Of a stretch of DNA of 64,000 bases, positions 50,374 through 58,714 are shown in pieces. The notes below the pieces were generated by a model. It searched no databases and was not told the DNA's origin. It was given only the letters and a program-made list of their open reading frames with translations. Every line of letters starts with the position of its first letter. Within the stretch, counting starts at the first letter, position 1. The DNA is from Lactovum sp047974165 (GTDB taxonomy: Bacteria > Bacillota > Bacilli > Lactobacillales > Streptococcaceae): NCBI GenBank assembly GCA_047974165.1, contig JBKECB010000070.1, positions 1 through 64,000 on the forward strand, written 5' to 3'. The position numbers and the translations under genes are program-made.

Positions 50374-51747
50374 TTAACCTAATTCCTTTCCATCTGAGGT
50401 AATTACTTTTTTATACCAATAAAAACTATCTTTTTTATATCTTTCTAAGCCTTGATCAAAGTCAACATAAACAAAACCATAGCGTTTATTTTTATTTCCA
50501 CTCGCACTATAAAGATCGATACAACCCCAAGGTAAATAACCTAGTATCTCTATACCTTCCTCACAAGATTTCATCAGTTCTTGAATGTGTAAGCGTAAGT
50601 AATCAATTCGATAACTATCATGAACTTCATGAGAAGATGTTAAGATTTCATTTTCTACGCCACATCCATTTTCCACAATCATCATCGGTAATTTATAACG
50701 ATGATAAAGTTCATTCATAAAAATTCTAAGACCTAGTGGATCAATTTGCCAACCAAAATCAGTTCGTTTTAGATATGGATTATAGTAGCCCTGATACAGC
50801 ATTTGCATAGTTTCAGCTTCTTTTACCTCTTTATTTTCATTATCCTGCATGCAAAGACTATAGTAATAACTAAACGAGATAAAGTCGATTTTAGACTTGG
50901 GATTTTCCATTAAAAGACGGTCATTATCTGTAAGATTAACTTTCACCCCTTTATCTTCTAGCTCTTTAATCAAATGCTTAGCAATTGAACCTGTCGTTAA
51001 AATATCGAGGTCTTTCCACATGGTCTCATAATTATGTTTTTGAGAGGCTAAAATATCTACTGGTTTTGGAGTTAAAGGATAAGACATAGCACTTGCTAAC
51101 ATTGACCCTATCTTAACTTCAGGTAACATTTCATGACATAGTTTTACTGCTTCAAAATGACAGAGAATTGAGTGATAATAACAGTCCCACCTCACTTGTT
51201 CAAAATCCTTGTTCTCTGAAGAGATTGACTCTTTTAAAAACATTGATGGAAGTAATAAACTTAAATTATTCTCATTCAACGTTAGCCAATAACTCACATA
51301 CTCTCCAAAATATTTAAAACAAGTCTTACAATATTTTTTGAATAAATCTATTGTTTCTCGAGAAAGAAAGCCATTATATTCTTCCACTAAATATTGTGGC
51401 ATATCCCAATGGAAAAGTGTGACTACTGGCTCAATCTCATATTTTTTCAATTCTTTAAATACCTCTAGATAAAACTGAATTCCTTCCATATTAGGACTTT
51501 CTTCAATTGCATTTGGAAATATTCTAGTCCAGGCAATTGACATTCTAAATGAATTAAAGCCCATTTCTGCCATTAATTTTATATCTTCTTTATAATGACC
51601 ATAAAAATCTGAGGCGATTGAATAAGAAGTTCCCGTTTTTTCTTCTCGGATATCATAGATACTTTTACCTTTATTTCCTTGATTTGCTCCACCTTCAAAC
51701 TGGAAAGCTGAAGTTGAACCTCCCCATAAAAATTTATTTTTTTTCAT
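50374..51747 (-). CDS. GH1 6-phospho-beta-glucosidase
   Basis: Hydrolyses phosphorylated beta-glucosides delivered by a PTS. The 457-residue GH1 enzyme has the N-terminal FLWGGSTSAFQFEGGANQGN, the acid/base motif TLNEN (family norm TFNEP, so Pro is replaced by Asn), the nucleophile MIVENGCGVENE, and the C-terminal SASGNKNKRYGFVYVD. The S...K..Y in that last segment binds the 6-phosphate. It lies nine bases behind a beta-glucoside-type EIIBC. GAGGAAGAG precedes the ATG. Confidence 0.9.
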   Translation of the reverse strand: MKKNKFLWGGSTSAFQFEGGANQGNKGKSIYDIREEKTGTSYSIASDFYGHYKEDIKLMAEMGFNSFRMSIAWTRIFPNAIEESPNMEGIQFYLEVFKELKKYEIEPVVTLFHWDMPQYLVEEYNGFLSRETIDLFKKYCKTCFKYFGEYVSYWLTLNENNLSLLLPSMFLKESISSENKDFEQVRWDCYYHSILCHFEAVKLCHEMLPEVKIGSMLASAMSYPLTPKPVDILASQKHNYETMWKDLDILTTGSIAKHLIKELEDKGVKVNLTDNDRLLMENPKSKIDFISFSYYYSLCMQDNENKEVKEAETMQMLYQGYYNPYLKRTDFGWQIDPLGLRIFMNELYHRYKLPMMIVENGCGVENEILTSSHEVHDSYRIDYLRLHIQELMKSCEEGIEILGYLPWGCIDLYSASGNKNKRYGFVYVDFDQGLERYKKDSFYWYKKVITSDGKELG

Positions 51748-51755
51748 CTCTTCCT

Positions 51756-53189
51756 CTAAATTACTTTCAATACTTCGTCTTTGATAGCAACTTCTTCATT
51801 TACTTTCTTCTCTATAATATCTTTACCTTTTTTATTAGTTACTAATAATTTAGTAATTATAAACGTGACCACAAAAGAAATTAGCATTGTTAAACAGGCA
51901 ATCATAAAATTGAAGATACTTTGTTCACCTTCAGCAAATGTTCCAGGTAACCCAGTCACACTTGCTGAAACAATAGTATAAAAACTAAGTCCAAAAATTC
52001 CTGCGAAAGCTCCACCAATTAAACTTCCAACCATTGTTGAGTAAAAAGCTTTTCTTTCAGGTAAAACAACCCCATACATTGCAGGCTCTGAAATTCCTAA
52101 AATTGCAGATAAAGAAGCTGCCCTTGCTTCGGCTTTTTTATTGACATCTTTTGTCATAGTTGATAATGCAAATGCTGCTCCAGCCATTGCTAAATTTTCA
52201 GCCATCATGGCAGGGATTAAAATTGACTCTGAACCATTTTGTGCCAAGGTTGCAACGACAAGAGGAAAGACAAATGAATGCGTTCCTGTCACAATCATTA
52301 ATGGCATCAAACCTGCAAGAATTGCAATAAATATAAATCCAAATTTTGTACCTAAAGTTTGAACAGCAAGCCCAAACATATCTGCAACATATCCACCCGC
52401 TGGGCCTATCACAAGTAAAACAATAGGCATTGTTACAATCATTGTCATCATTGGTGATATAAATGCACGGACAGCACTTGGCGTATACTTATTGAAAAAA
52501 CGCTCTACATATGATAGTAACCAAACCCCTAAAATAGCTGGTAAAACACTATTTGCATATTTTACATTTTTTATAGGAATTCCAAAAATATCTAGCTGTT
52601 CAAGTCCTAAACTTTCAAAACTTGATAGCTGTGGATGAACTAGGATTGCAGCAAGTAGCATGGCTAAAAATGGATTAGTTCCAAGTTTATTAGCAGCAGT
52701 ATAGCCAACATAAATTGGAAGGAAATAAAATCCTGCTTCTTTGATTAAATTAAAAACATAATAAGTTGAACTTGTACTAGGTAAAATTTTTGTAAGTGAG
52801 AGTATCGTTAATAAAGCTCCCACCATTCCGGCAGCCATTAATATAGGGACAATAGGGGTAAAAATACCTGAAACGATTTCAAAAAACTTATCAAATTTAG
52901 ATTTCCCAATTTTTTCTTCTCTATTTGAAGTTTGACTAAAGTTTCCTAATTTATTCAATTCTTTGAAAACAAGTGACACATCATTTCCAATCACCACTTG
53001 AAACTGCCCACTACTATTTAAAACGGTAATAACCTCAGGCAGTGCATTCAATCCTTCTATATCTACTTTACTTTCATCAACTAAAGTAAATCTTAAACGT
53101 GTGGCACAGTGCATAACAAAAGAAATATTTTCTTTACCTGCAACTAAATCTAATATTTGTTGAGCTAATTTCTCATAATTTTTACTCAC
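51756..53189 (-). CDS. PTS beta-glucoside-type EIIBC component (no EIIA domain)
   Basis: The 477-residue protein has an N-terminal EIIB domain (1-90) with the phospho-Cys in FVMHCATRLRFTL (about 21-33) and an EIIC membrane domain (about 105-455) with ILGISEPAMYGVVLPERKAF. The C-terminal EIIA domain of BglF-type proteins is missing, so it needs a separate EIIA; a free one is encoded next upstream. The start is GTG with AAGGAT before it. A cre-like site lies in its promoter region. Confidence 0.88.
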   Translation of the reverse strand: MSKNYEKLAQQILDLVAGKENISFVMHCATRLRFTLVDESKVDIEGLNALPEVITVLNSSGQFQVVIGNDVSLVFKELNKLGNFSQTSNREEKIGKSKFDKFFEIVSGIFTPIVPILMAAGMVGALLTILSLTKILPSTSSTYYVFNLIKEAGFYFLPIYVGYTAANKLGTNPFLAMLLAAILVHPQLSSFESLGLEQLDIFGIPIKNVKYANSVLPAILGVWLLSYVERFFNKYTPSAVRAFISPMMTMIVTMPIVLLVIGPAGGYVADMFGLAVQTLGTKFGFIFIAILAGLMPLMIVTGTHSFVFPLVVATLAQNGSESILIPAMMAENLAMAGAAFALSTMTKDVNKKAEARAASLSAILGISEPAMYGVVLPERKAFYSTMVGSLIGGAFAGIFGLSFYTIVSASVTGLPGTFAEGEQSIFNFMIACLTMLISFVVTFIITKLLVTNKKGKDIIEKKVNEEVAIKDEVLKVI

Positions 53190-53221
53190 AAAAAATCCTT
53201 CTTTCTATTTTTATATAATTG

Positions 53222-53235
53222 TGTTAGCGCTTACC
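53222..53235 (-). promoter_or_regulatory. cre site before the EIIBC/GH1 genes
   Basis: The minus strand reads GGTAAGCGCTAACA, one mismatch from the CcpA consensus. It lies about 33 bases before the EIIBC start codon, next to a weak TATATA -10, and overlaps the stop of a 21-codon reading frame. Confidence 0.65.
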
Positions 53236-53296
53236 TTCTTAGTTTATCAATTAAGTTAAATAAAGACTCCTTCTCTTTTGCTATTTCTTCTTTCAT
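53231..53296 (-). CDS. Possible 21-residue leader peptide
   Basis: MKEEIAKEKESLFNLIDKLRR starts at an ATG (53294-53296) with AAAGG seven bases upstream and stops inside the cre-like site. It would be in the 5' region of the EIIBC gene, provided a promoter lies upstream. The peptide is charged and helical with no known motif. It could be a translated leader or just a chance frame. Confidence 0.3.
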   Translation of the reverse strand: MKEEIAKEKESLFNLIDKLRR

Positions 53297-53373
53297 TTTT
53301 TACCTTTTATTTAACAAATAAAAATAAGAGGTCAAATTTATGTATTAAAATTTTACTTCTTATCATTTAAAAA

Positions 53374-53397
53374 CACAGCAAGTCTTTACTTGCTGTG
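53374..53397 (-). terminator. Terminator behind the EIIA gene
   Basis: The arms CACAGCAAGT (53374-53383) and ACTTGCTGTG (53388-53397) are perfect, and the minus strand continues TTTTTAAATG. It separates the upstream PTS/phosphatase operon from the EIIBC/GH1 operon. Confidence 0.85.
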
Positions 53398-53404
53398 CTT
53401 CTAT

Positions 53405-53899
53405 TTACTTTATACGACCTAGTAGTTCAGAATTTTGAACATTTTCTACTTCCTTTATTTCTAAAAGCTTTTCTTCAAGATTCGTAAAGACAACAATTAC
53501 TGAAGGATCAATTTCTTTATCCTTTAAATAGCTTAAGTTCATTTTTATAAGTTTCGTATCTTGTGTAACTTCTTGCCCTTCTTTTACAAGTAGGTCAAAA
53601 GGTACTCCATTCAAATCCACTGTATTAATACCAATATGTAAAATCACTTCTTCACCATTTATCGCCTGAAGACCTATTGCATGCTTAGTCGGAAAAATAC
53701 TAATAATTTTCCCTTCTACTGGAGAACTTACAACTGCAGAATCTAAGTCACTCGGATAGACAGCAAAACCATCTCCCATCATCTTCTGAGAAAATAATGG
53801 ATCCTTTACTTCTGTAATCTTCATAAAAGTTCCAGTTATCGGTGAAAATAGCTCAGTTTCTTTTTTTACTTCTTCTTTTTTCTTAAATAAATTAAACAT
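53405..53899 (-). CDS. PTS glucose-family EIIA component
   Basis: The 164-residue cytosolic phosphocarrier receives phosphate from HPr-P and passes it to EIIB. The fold landmarks are SPITGTFMKITEVKDPLFSQ (19-38), GDGFAVYPS, and the two histidines in FPTKHAIGLQ and VILHIGINTVDLNGVPF; the latter is the phosphorylation site. As both nearby EIIBC proteins lack EIIA, it probably serves both. It is last in EIIBC-phosphatase-EIIA. Confidence 0.92.
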   Translation of the reverse strand: MFNLFKKKEEVKKETELFSPITGTFMKITEVKDPLFSQKMMGDGFAVYPSDLDSAVVSSPVEGKIISIFPTKHAIGLQAINGEEVILHIGINTVDLNGVPFDLLVKEGQEVTQDTKLIKMNLSYLKDKEIDPSVIVVFTNLEEKLLEIKEVENVQNSELLGRIK

Positions 53900-53914
53900 C
53901 TTTTCCTTTATCTT

Positions 53915-54565
53915 CTATTCATTAAAGCCGATGACTTGTCCGACGCCATCTTCAAAAGCAATCGTTGTCAACCCTGAGTTTTTAAGCTCTTGTTTGACTG
54001 AAATATTAGGATCAATCATATTTACAATTGCTCGAATCACATTGCCATGTGTTACTACCATAATTTTAGAATCTTCTTTATCATTTGGACGGGAAATAAT
54101 ATCTTTTAGTCCTTTCTGTAATCGAGATAAAAGAGCTTCTTGACTTTCTGAATCATGAGTGGGATCAACATCATTTAAAGCTGCAGCAATTTCCTCAAGT
54201 GACAAGTCTTTAAAAATATCTTTTACTTCTATAGCTAACTTTTCAGCAATCATACCATAAACATCACTGGCAAAGCTGCCATCTAATGAGCCAAAGAAAG
54301 ATTCACGTAACTCTGCTTTAGGAATAATCAAAAGTTCCTTATTTTTTTCACTCTCAGATTGAATCAACTCCGCTGTTTTTTGAGTTCGTCCTAAATCACT
54401 AGCATAAATTGCATCAAATTTAATATCTTTTAATCGCTGCCCTGTCGCAATCGCATCAACAATCCCCTTTTCTGTTAAAGGAGCATCTGACCAACCTTGC
54501 ATTTTTTTATATTTATTTAAATAAGTTTCACCATGACGGATGAAATATAATACCAGTCTACTCAT
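53915..54565 (-). CDS. Histidine phosphatase superfamily protein
   Basis: The 216-residue phosphoglycerate-mutase-like protein has the catalytic FIRHGETYLN (8-17), YASDLGRTQKTAELIQ, a Glu in LRESFFGSLDG and the second catalytic His in VVTHGNVIRAIV. Such enzymes dephosphorylate small phospho-compounds. Its place between a PTS EIIBC and its EIIA is unusual. It could remove phosphate from the imported sugar or glycoside phosphate, giving a free glycoside for the neighbouring C-glycoside pathway (inference). Confidence 0.85.
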   Translation of the reverse strand: MSRLVLYFIRHGETYLNKYKKMQGWSDAPLTEKGIVDAIATGQRLKDIKFDAIYASDLGRTQKTAELIQSESEKNKELLIIPKAELRESFFGSLDGSFASDVYGMIAEKLAIEVKDIFKDLSLEEIAAALNDVDPTHDSESQEALLSRLQKGLKDIISRPNDKEDSKIMVVTHGNVIRAIVNMIDPNISVKQELKNSGLTTIAFEDGVGQVIGFNE

Positions 54566-54566
54566 C

Positions 54567-55973
54567 TTAAGATTTTACCGCTTTCTTATCTACTTTTAAA
54601 AGTTTATCCTCAATATCTTGACTCCAACCAAAGAAGTAAGTCAAAGCAAATGACAAGGCTAATGACGCAAGGGAAGCAATAATTGCCCCATAAAATGCCA
54701 TATCTAGACCCTTGGCACTAATAAGTACTGGAATACCTAGAATTCCTGAACCAAATGTATAGCCTTTAGCCCCTAAAATTGAACAGATAAATCCACCAAC
54801 TGCACCTGACAGTAAACCAAATAAGAAAGGCTTTCTTGCCGGTACATTGATACCAAAGAGTGCAGGTTCTGTAATACCAAAGAATCCTGAAATACCAGAG
54901 GCAAAACCAACCTGCTTGATTTTATTGCTCTTAGAGCGAAGTGAGAATCCTAATACTGCTCCTGTTTGTCCCATAACTGAAGAAAAGAAAACAATAGGGA
55001 CAAATGGGTCAAACTGTAAACTTGCAAAATTAGCTGCAAAAATAGGGATAAATGCTTTACTAATACCAAATAATACTAGTAGTTGCCAAATACCACCTAC
55101 TAAAGTTCCAGTCAAAAGAGGAGAGAACTTATAGCAGGCAATAACTGAAGAAGTAACCAGAGACATTGCATAAGTTAAGACCGGTCCTACAACAAGCAAA
55201 GCAAGAGGAACAACCACCAAGAAGACCATTAGTGGAACAAGAATCATCTGTAAAATATCTGGAATAATCTTACGTGCTAGTTTTTCAACTTTGGCCGCTA
55301 AATAGCTTGATAAAACAATAGGGAAGACTGTTTTCGAATAATTAATCAAAGTCATAGGAATTCCCACAAAAGTTAAGGCTTCACCTGCATCTACTGCTGT
55401 AATTAACTCAGGATAAATCATCACTCCTGCAATAATCATGGCAAAGAAAGGTTTCCCTCCAAATTTTTGAGCCGAAGTATAGGCAAGAAAAACAGGAAGA
55501 TAGTAGAAGATTGATTCACCAATCGCATGTAAGACTAGGTAAGTTCCACTTTTCTCATCAATTGCTCCCATTAGTAACAATAGAGAGGTTAAACCTTGCA
55601 GAGTTCCACTTGCAGCGAGTACACCCAAGATTGGAACAAAGAGTGCAGAAGCCAAATCTGTTATTTTATCCACAAATGACAACTTAACGGTCTCATCCGC
55701 TTCAAGTTCTACTTCGCCTCCTGCAAGTAATGGGTAAGATTGAATGGCTGCTTCATAGTATTTTGATACAGAGTTACCAATCACAACCTGAACTTGCCCT
55801 CCTGCGTCAATCAAGCCCATCACATAATCTAGTGCTTCAAGTTCTTCATCTTTAACTAATTTTCTGTCTTTAAGATTAAATCTTAGTCGAGTGAAACAAT
55901 GGGCTATTTTTGTAATATTATCCACTCCACCTACTAATTCAATGATTTGACTCACATTATCATTAATATTCAT
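54567..55973 (-). CDS. PTS EIIBC component, second system
   Basis: The 468-residue protein has an EIIB domain with the Cys in IAHCFTRLRFNL (about 24-35) and an EIIC membrane domain (about 100-455) containing GFASGISGFFGITEPALFGI. No EIIA domain is attached. It belongs to the glucose/glucoside superfamily. The leader is about 160 bases long with three hairpins and a cre-like site, and the C-glycoside-type operon ends just upstream, so this transporter probably imports that operon's substrate or its sugar part (inference). Confidence 0.88.
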   Translation of the reverse strand: MNINDNVSQIIELVGGVDNITKIAHCFTRLRFNLKDRKLVKDEELEALDYVMGLIDAGGQVQVVIGNSVSKYYEAAIQSYPLLAGGEVELEADETVKLSFVDKITDLASALFVPILGVLAASGTLQGLTSLLLLMGAIDEKSGTYLVLHAIGESIFYYLPVFLAYTSAQKFGGKPFFAMIIAGVMIYPELITAVDAGEALTFVGIPMTLINYSKTVFPIVLSSYLAAKVEKLARKIIPDILQMILVPLMVFLVVVPLALLVVGPVLTYAMSLVTSSVIACYKFSPLLTGTLVGGIWQLLVLFGISKAFIPIFAANFASLQFDPFVPIVFFSSVMGQTGAVLGFSLRSKSNKIKQVGFASGISGFFGITEPALFGINVPARKPFLFGLLSGAVGGFICSILGAKGYTFGSGILGIPVLISAKGLDMAFYGAIIASLASLALSFALTYFFGWSQDIEDKLLKVDKKAVKS

Positions 55974-56004
55974 AATTTTCTTCCTTTATATTTTATTTTT
56001 CCTT

Positions 56005-56083
56005 GACAAGTCTTGTCTTTATATTTAAAATAGTTTATAGATTTTTTAATCTACATGTCATCGGCTGGCCGGCTATGGCATGT
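56005..56083 (-). promoter_or_regulatory. Structured leader of the second EIIBC gene
   Basis: Three inverted repeats stand in a row: GACAAG-T-CTTGTC (56005-56017), TAGATT...AATCTA (56038-56053), and an imperfect 31-base hairpin (56053-56083) from ACATGTCATC to TATGGCATGT with the GC-rich centre GGCTGGCCGGC. The last is strikingly GC-rich for this genome. They do not match the RAT antiterminator consensus of BglG/LicT. They could be operators or RNA switches. Confidence 0.45.
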
Positions 56084-56089
56084 TTTTAT

Positions 56090-56103
56090 TTATAACGCTT
56101 ACA
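56090..56103 (-). promoter_or_regulatory. cre site before the second EIIBC gene
   Basis: The minus strand reads TGTAAGCGTTATAA, one mismatch from TGWAARCGYTWWCA. It lies upstream of the structured leader and downstream of the terminator of the preceding operon. Confidence 0.6.
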
Positions 56104-56120
56104 TTATTTTAGAAAATTCA

Positions 56121-56145
56121 GGAAGAAATAATACTATTTTCTTCC
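56121..56145 (-). terminator. Terminator of the C-glycoside-type operon
   Basis: GGAAGAAATAA (from 56121) and TATTTTCTTCC (to 56145) pair with one mismatch. The minus strand continues TGAATTTTC, a weak T tract. The stop of the last gene is at 56154. Confidence 0.6.
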
Positions 56146-56153
56146 TTTATTTT

Positions 56154-57137
56154 TTATCTTTCTAAAAGTCCTTTGAGCATCTTGATTTGACGCTTTGTAA
56201 ACTCTGTCCCTCCACAATACAGCTCATCTTCATATTCACAGATAAGATATCCTTTAAAGTCAGACGCTTTTAAAAGTTCTAAAATCTCCTCATAAGGAAT
56301 GCTAGCTTCCACACAGTCTTCATCAAGATAGTGGAATTTACCATGCATTTCAAAACTATAAGGAAGGATTTCCTTTAATTCATCCAACAGACCCTTTAGT
56401 GCCTCTTTAGGCTTGAATTGTACAAATCCATACATTCCTTGTAAAGTAGCTTGGATAGCTGGATGAGCTCCTGCAGCCATCACTTGTTCACCTGCCTCTT
56501 CGATAGATACACCTTCATATCTTAATTTTGCAATTAATTCTAAATGTTCTTCTTTCACTCCTGCTTTTAGTGCTTTTATCCAGTGAGGTTTATTTGGAGC
56601 AATTGCAAAACAGCCAAAGTCTGGAATAAATCCTAAATATTTAGATTCTGTCTTTTTGATAACTTCTAAATATTTTTTCATATTCTCAGATAAAGGTGTT
56701 TCAGGATTATGAACTTCAATCCCAACTTTCACATCATAAAGTTCAGCATAAGGAGCAAGTCTTTCAAAAGCTTCAGGTGAAAGCATATATTGTGCACGCA
56801 TCACCTTACAACCTAAAGCATTAGCAGTCTTTAAGTCTAAAATAGCATCCGCAAGCATTTCATCATCTGTAAGATTACGGTCATGACGCATTCCTTTGTC
56901 ATTATTCGCTCCATAACCCACTGGTGCAATACCATACTTCACTTTTAACTCTTGTACAAGTCCTAAAAACTCTTGATCTACATTTGGATAGCTCGGAAGC
57001 ATCTGAGTTCCTACAATTTCGTAGCCTGTTGCTCCTGCTAATGCAGCTTGTTTAACACATTCTTCAAAGTCATACTGAAGACGTGCATATTCTGTACCAT
57101 AGCAAAATAATGTTGCTCCTATTTTAATGTCAGACAT
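56154..57137 (-). CDS. Putative C-glycoside deglycosidase large (alpha) subunit, TIM-barrel isomerase-like
   Basis: The 327-residue xylose-isomerase-like TIM barrel has metal and acid/base residues visible as IEVHNPETPLS, LGFIPDFGCFA, SFEMHGKFHYLDED and YLICEYEDELY. In C-deglycosylating enzymes (DgpC, DfgA-type, CGD alpha) this subunit pairs with a small DUF6379 beta subunit and cleaves the C-C bond after the sugar is oxidised at C3. Here the beta subunit gene is directly upstream with a one-base gap. That pairing, not the fold alone, supports the assignment. It is last in a five-gene operon. Confidence 0.72.
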   Translation of the reverse strand: MSDIKIGATLFCYGTEYARLQYDFEECVKQAALAGATGYEIVGTQMLPSYPNVDQEFLGLVQELKVKYGIAPVGYGANNDKGMRHDRNLTDDEMLADAILDLKTANALGCKVMRAQYMLSPEAFERLAPYAELYDVKVGIEVHNPETPLSENMKKYLEVIKKTESKYLGFIPDFGCFAIAPNKPHWIKALKAGVKEEHLELIAKLRYEGVSIEEAGEQVMAAGAHPAIQATLQGMYGFVQFKPKEALKGLLDELKEILPYSFEMHGKFHYLDEDCVEASIPYEEILELLKASDFKGYLICEYEDELYCGGTEFTKRQIKMLKGLLER

Positions 57138-57138
57138 C

Positions 57139-57579
57139 CTACTTAGCCCCCTCTATTTTAATTTTTATTGTATCCCCAGAGTCGAGTGGCATAAAGTTAT
57201 GATCAGGACCAATTTGCATATAAGGAACACGGAGCATCAACTTCAACTCAAGCTCATGTTCACCCAAATCTAAGCCATCTTTTTTAATCACACTAAGTGT
57301 TGCTGGCTCCACTTGGCTCCAAAACTCTGTCACTGCATAAGTCAACTTGTAGATTGGCATTTCCTTACCTTTAAGCGTAAAAGTGACTGCTTCTTGAGGG
57401 ACTTTCTCACCATCTATATAAACTTCAAGTAAATCAATATCTGATAAATAATGTCCACGATAGTAAGCCAGTTGAACATCAAAACTAAAACCATTTTTCT
57501 TTCCATTAATAAAGAGAGTTTTAATGCTTTCACTTTTAATAATCTCTTCATTTAATGGCATTCTCATTGCAAACCCCAT
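57139..57579 (-). CDS. Putative C-glycoside deglycosidase small (beta) subunit, DUF6379-like
   Basis: The 146-residue all-beta protein has AYYRGHYLSDIDLLEVYIDG (about 39-58) and LRVPYMQIGPDHNFMPLDSG (about 118-137), features I associate with DUF6379 proteins, the beta subunits of C-glycoside deglycosidases. It has no catalytic domain of its own; it completes the active site of the alpha subunit. GGAG precedes the ATG. This gene is the most specific marker of the pathway, because the other families in the operon are broad. Confidence 0.7.
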   Translation of the reverse strand: MGFAMRMPLNEEIIKSESIKTLFINGKKNGFSFDVQLAYYRGHYLSDIDLLEVYIDGEKVPQEAVTFTLKGKEMPIYKLTYAVTEFWSQVEPATLSVIKKDGLDLGEHELELKLMLRVPYMQIGPDHNFMPLDSGDTIKIKIEGAK

Positions 57580-57588
57580 TTTTATCTC

Positions 57589-58692
57589 CTACAATTTAAT
57601 TTCTTTATTATCTTTTGCTGATTGATAAATCGCGTCTAAAACTTTTGTAACAGCTAATGCTTCTTCTGGTTTTACCAATGGTTCTGTATCATTTTTTACT
57701 GCCTCCAGCCATTGCTTACAGTCGATAGAGCCTTCTTCACCTCCACCGCCGCCAAAGTAAGCAACACCGCCAACTGGAGAAAGTGTTTCTTCCATTAATT
57801 GATTATTTCTTCCACGGTTATAAATCAATTCATTTTTTGTATAGCTCATACCTGAATGAATTTCAGCTCCAGCTTTTGTTCCACAAAGAGTTGTTGAAGC
57901 CTCACGCGACTCTAAAATATTAAGGGCCCAACTTGCTTCTAAACTAATTGTTGCTCCATTTTTCATCTTAACAAAACCAACTGCTGAATCTTCCACTTCA
58001 TAAGTTGTAGGATCCCAAGGACCAAATAAATTTCCTTCTGTTGCCTGTTCTAAGCTACCTAATTTATAGAAAACAGAACCTGATACACTATCAATCTCAT
58101 AATTATCCATACACCAAAGCGTGATATCTAAAGCATGAGTACCAATATCAATCAATGGTCCACCACCTTGAGCTTCCTTATCCATAAAAACACCCCATGT
58201 TGGAACACCACGACGACGAACTGCATGAGCTTTTCCATAGTAGACCTCTCCTAAATCACCATTTACAGATGCTGTATGTAAGTTTTGCACTTCTTCACGG
58301 AAGCGATTTTGATAGCCCACTGTGAATTTTTTACCTGAAGCTTTCCAAGCTTCTACCATCTTTTCTGCTTCTACTGTACTATGTGACATTGGTTTTTCAC
58401 AATAGACATGTTTCTTTGCTGCAAAGGCTGCAATAGCAATCTCACTATGTGAGACATTTGGTGTACAGATATGGACAATTTCTACCTCTTCATTTGCAAG
58501 TAATTCTTTATAATCTGTATAGATTTTAATTTCTTTATTATCAAGCTCCTCTACTGCCTTTTCAGCACGATCTTTGACAATATCACAGACAGCCACAACT
58601 TCACCTAAGTCTGAGTTATTTTTTAGTGCAGGGAAATGTTTTTGTTTTGCAATTCCGCCACATCCGATAATTCCAATTTTTAATTTAGCCAT
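57589..58692 (-). CDS. Gfo/Idh/MocA-family oxidoreductase 1 (candidate glycoside C3-oxidase)
   Basis: The 367-residue protein has an NAD(P)-binding Rossmann start IGIIGCGGIAKQKHFPAL (6-23), the catalytic EKP motif in VYCEKPMSHSTVEAEK (about 97-112), and GGGPLIDIGTHALDITLWCM with the conserved Asp and His. DgpA-type enzymes of C-glycoside pathways belong here and oxidise the 3-OH of the sugar with NAD. Its gene is next to the DUF6379-like gene, nine bases apart, as expected for the oxidising partner (inference). Confidence 0.78.
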   Translation of the reverse strand: MAKLKIGIIGCGGIAKQKHFPALKNNSDLGEVVAVCDIVKDRAEKAVEELDNKEIKIYTDYKELLANEEVEIVHICTPNVSHSEIAIAAFAAKKHVYCEKPMSHSTVEAEKMVEAWKASGKKFTVGYQNRFREEVQNLHTASVNGDLGEVYYGKAHAVRRRGVPTWGVFMDKEAQGGGPLIDIGTHALDITLWCMDNYEIDSVSGSVFYKLGSLEQATEGNLFGPWDPTTYEVEDSAVGFVKMKNGATISLEASWALNILESREASTTLCGTKAGAEIHSGMSYTKNELIYNRGRNNQLMEETLSPVGGVAYFGGGGGEEGSIDCKQWLEAVKNDTEPLVKPEEALAVTKVLDAIYQSAKDNKEIKL

Positions 58693-58714
58693 TTTATTTT
58701 CTCCTTAATTTATA

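Noticed and set aside
53190..53404. RAT-type antiterminator for a BglG/LicT protein before EIIBC
   Set aside because: No match to the RAT consensus and no BglG-family gene in the window; control by cre and AraC-GH39 is more likely.
56053..56083. GC-rich hairpin as a terminator of the preceding operon
   Set aside because: Its T run is on the plus strand, while both flanking genes are on the minus strand.
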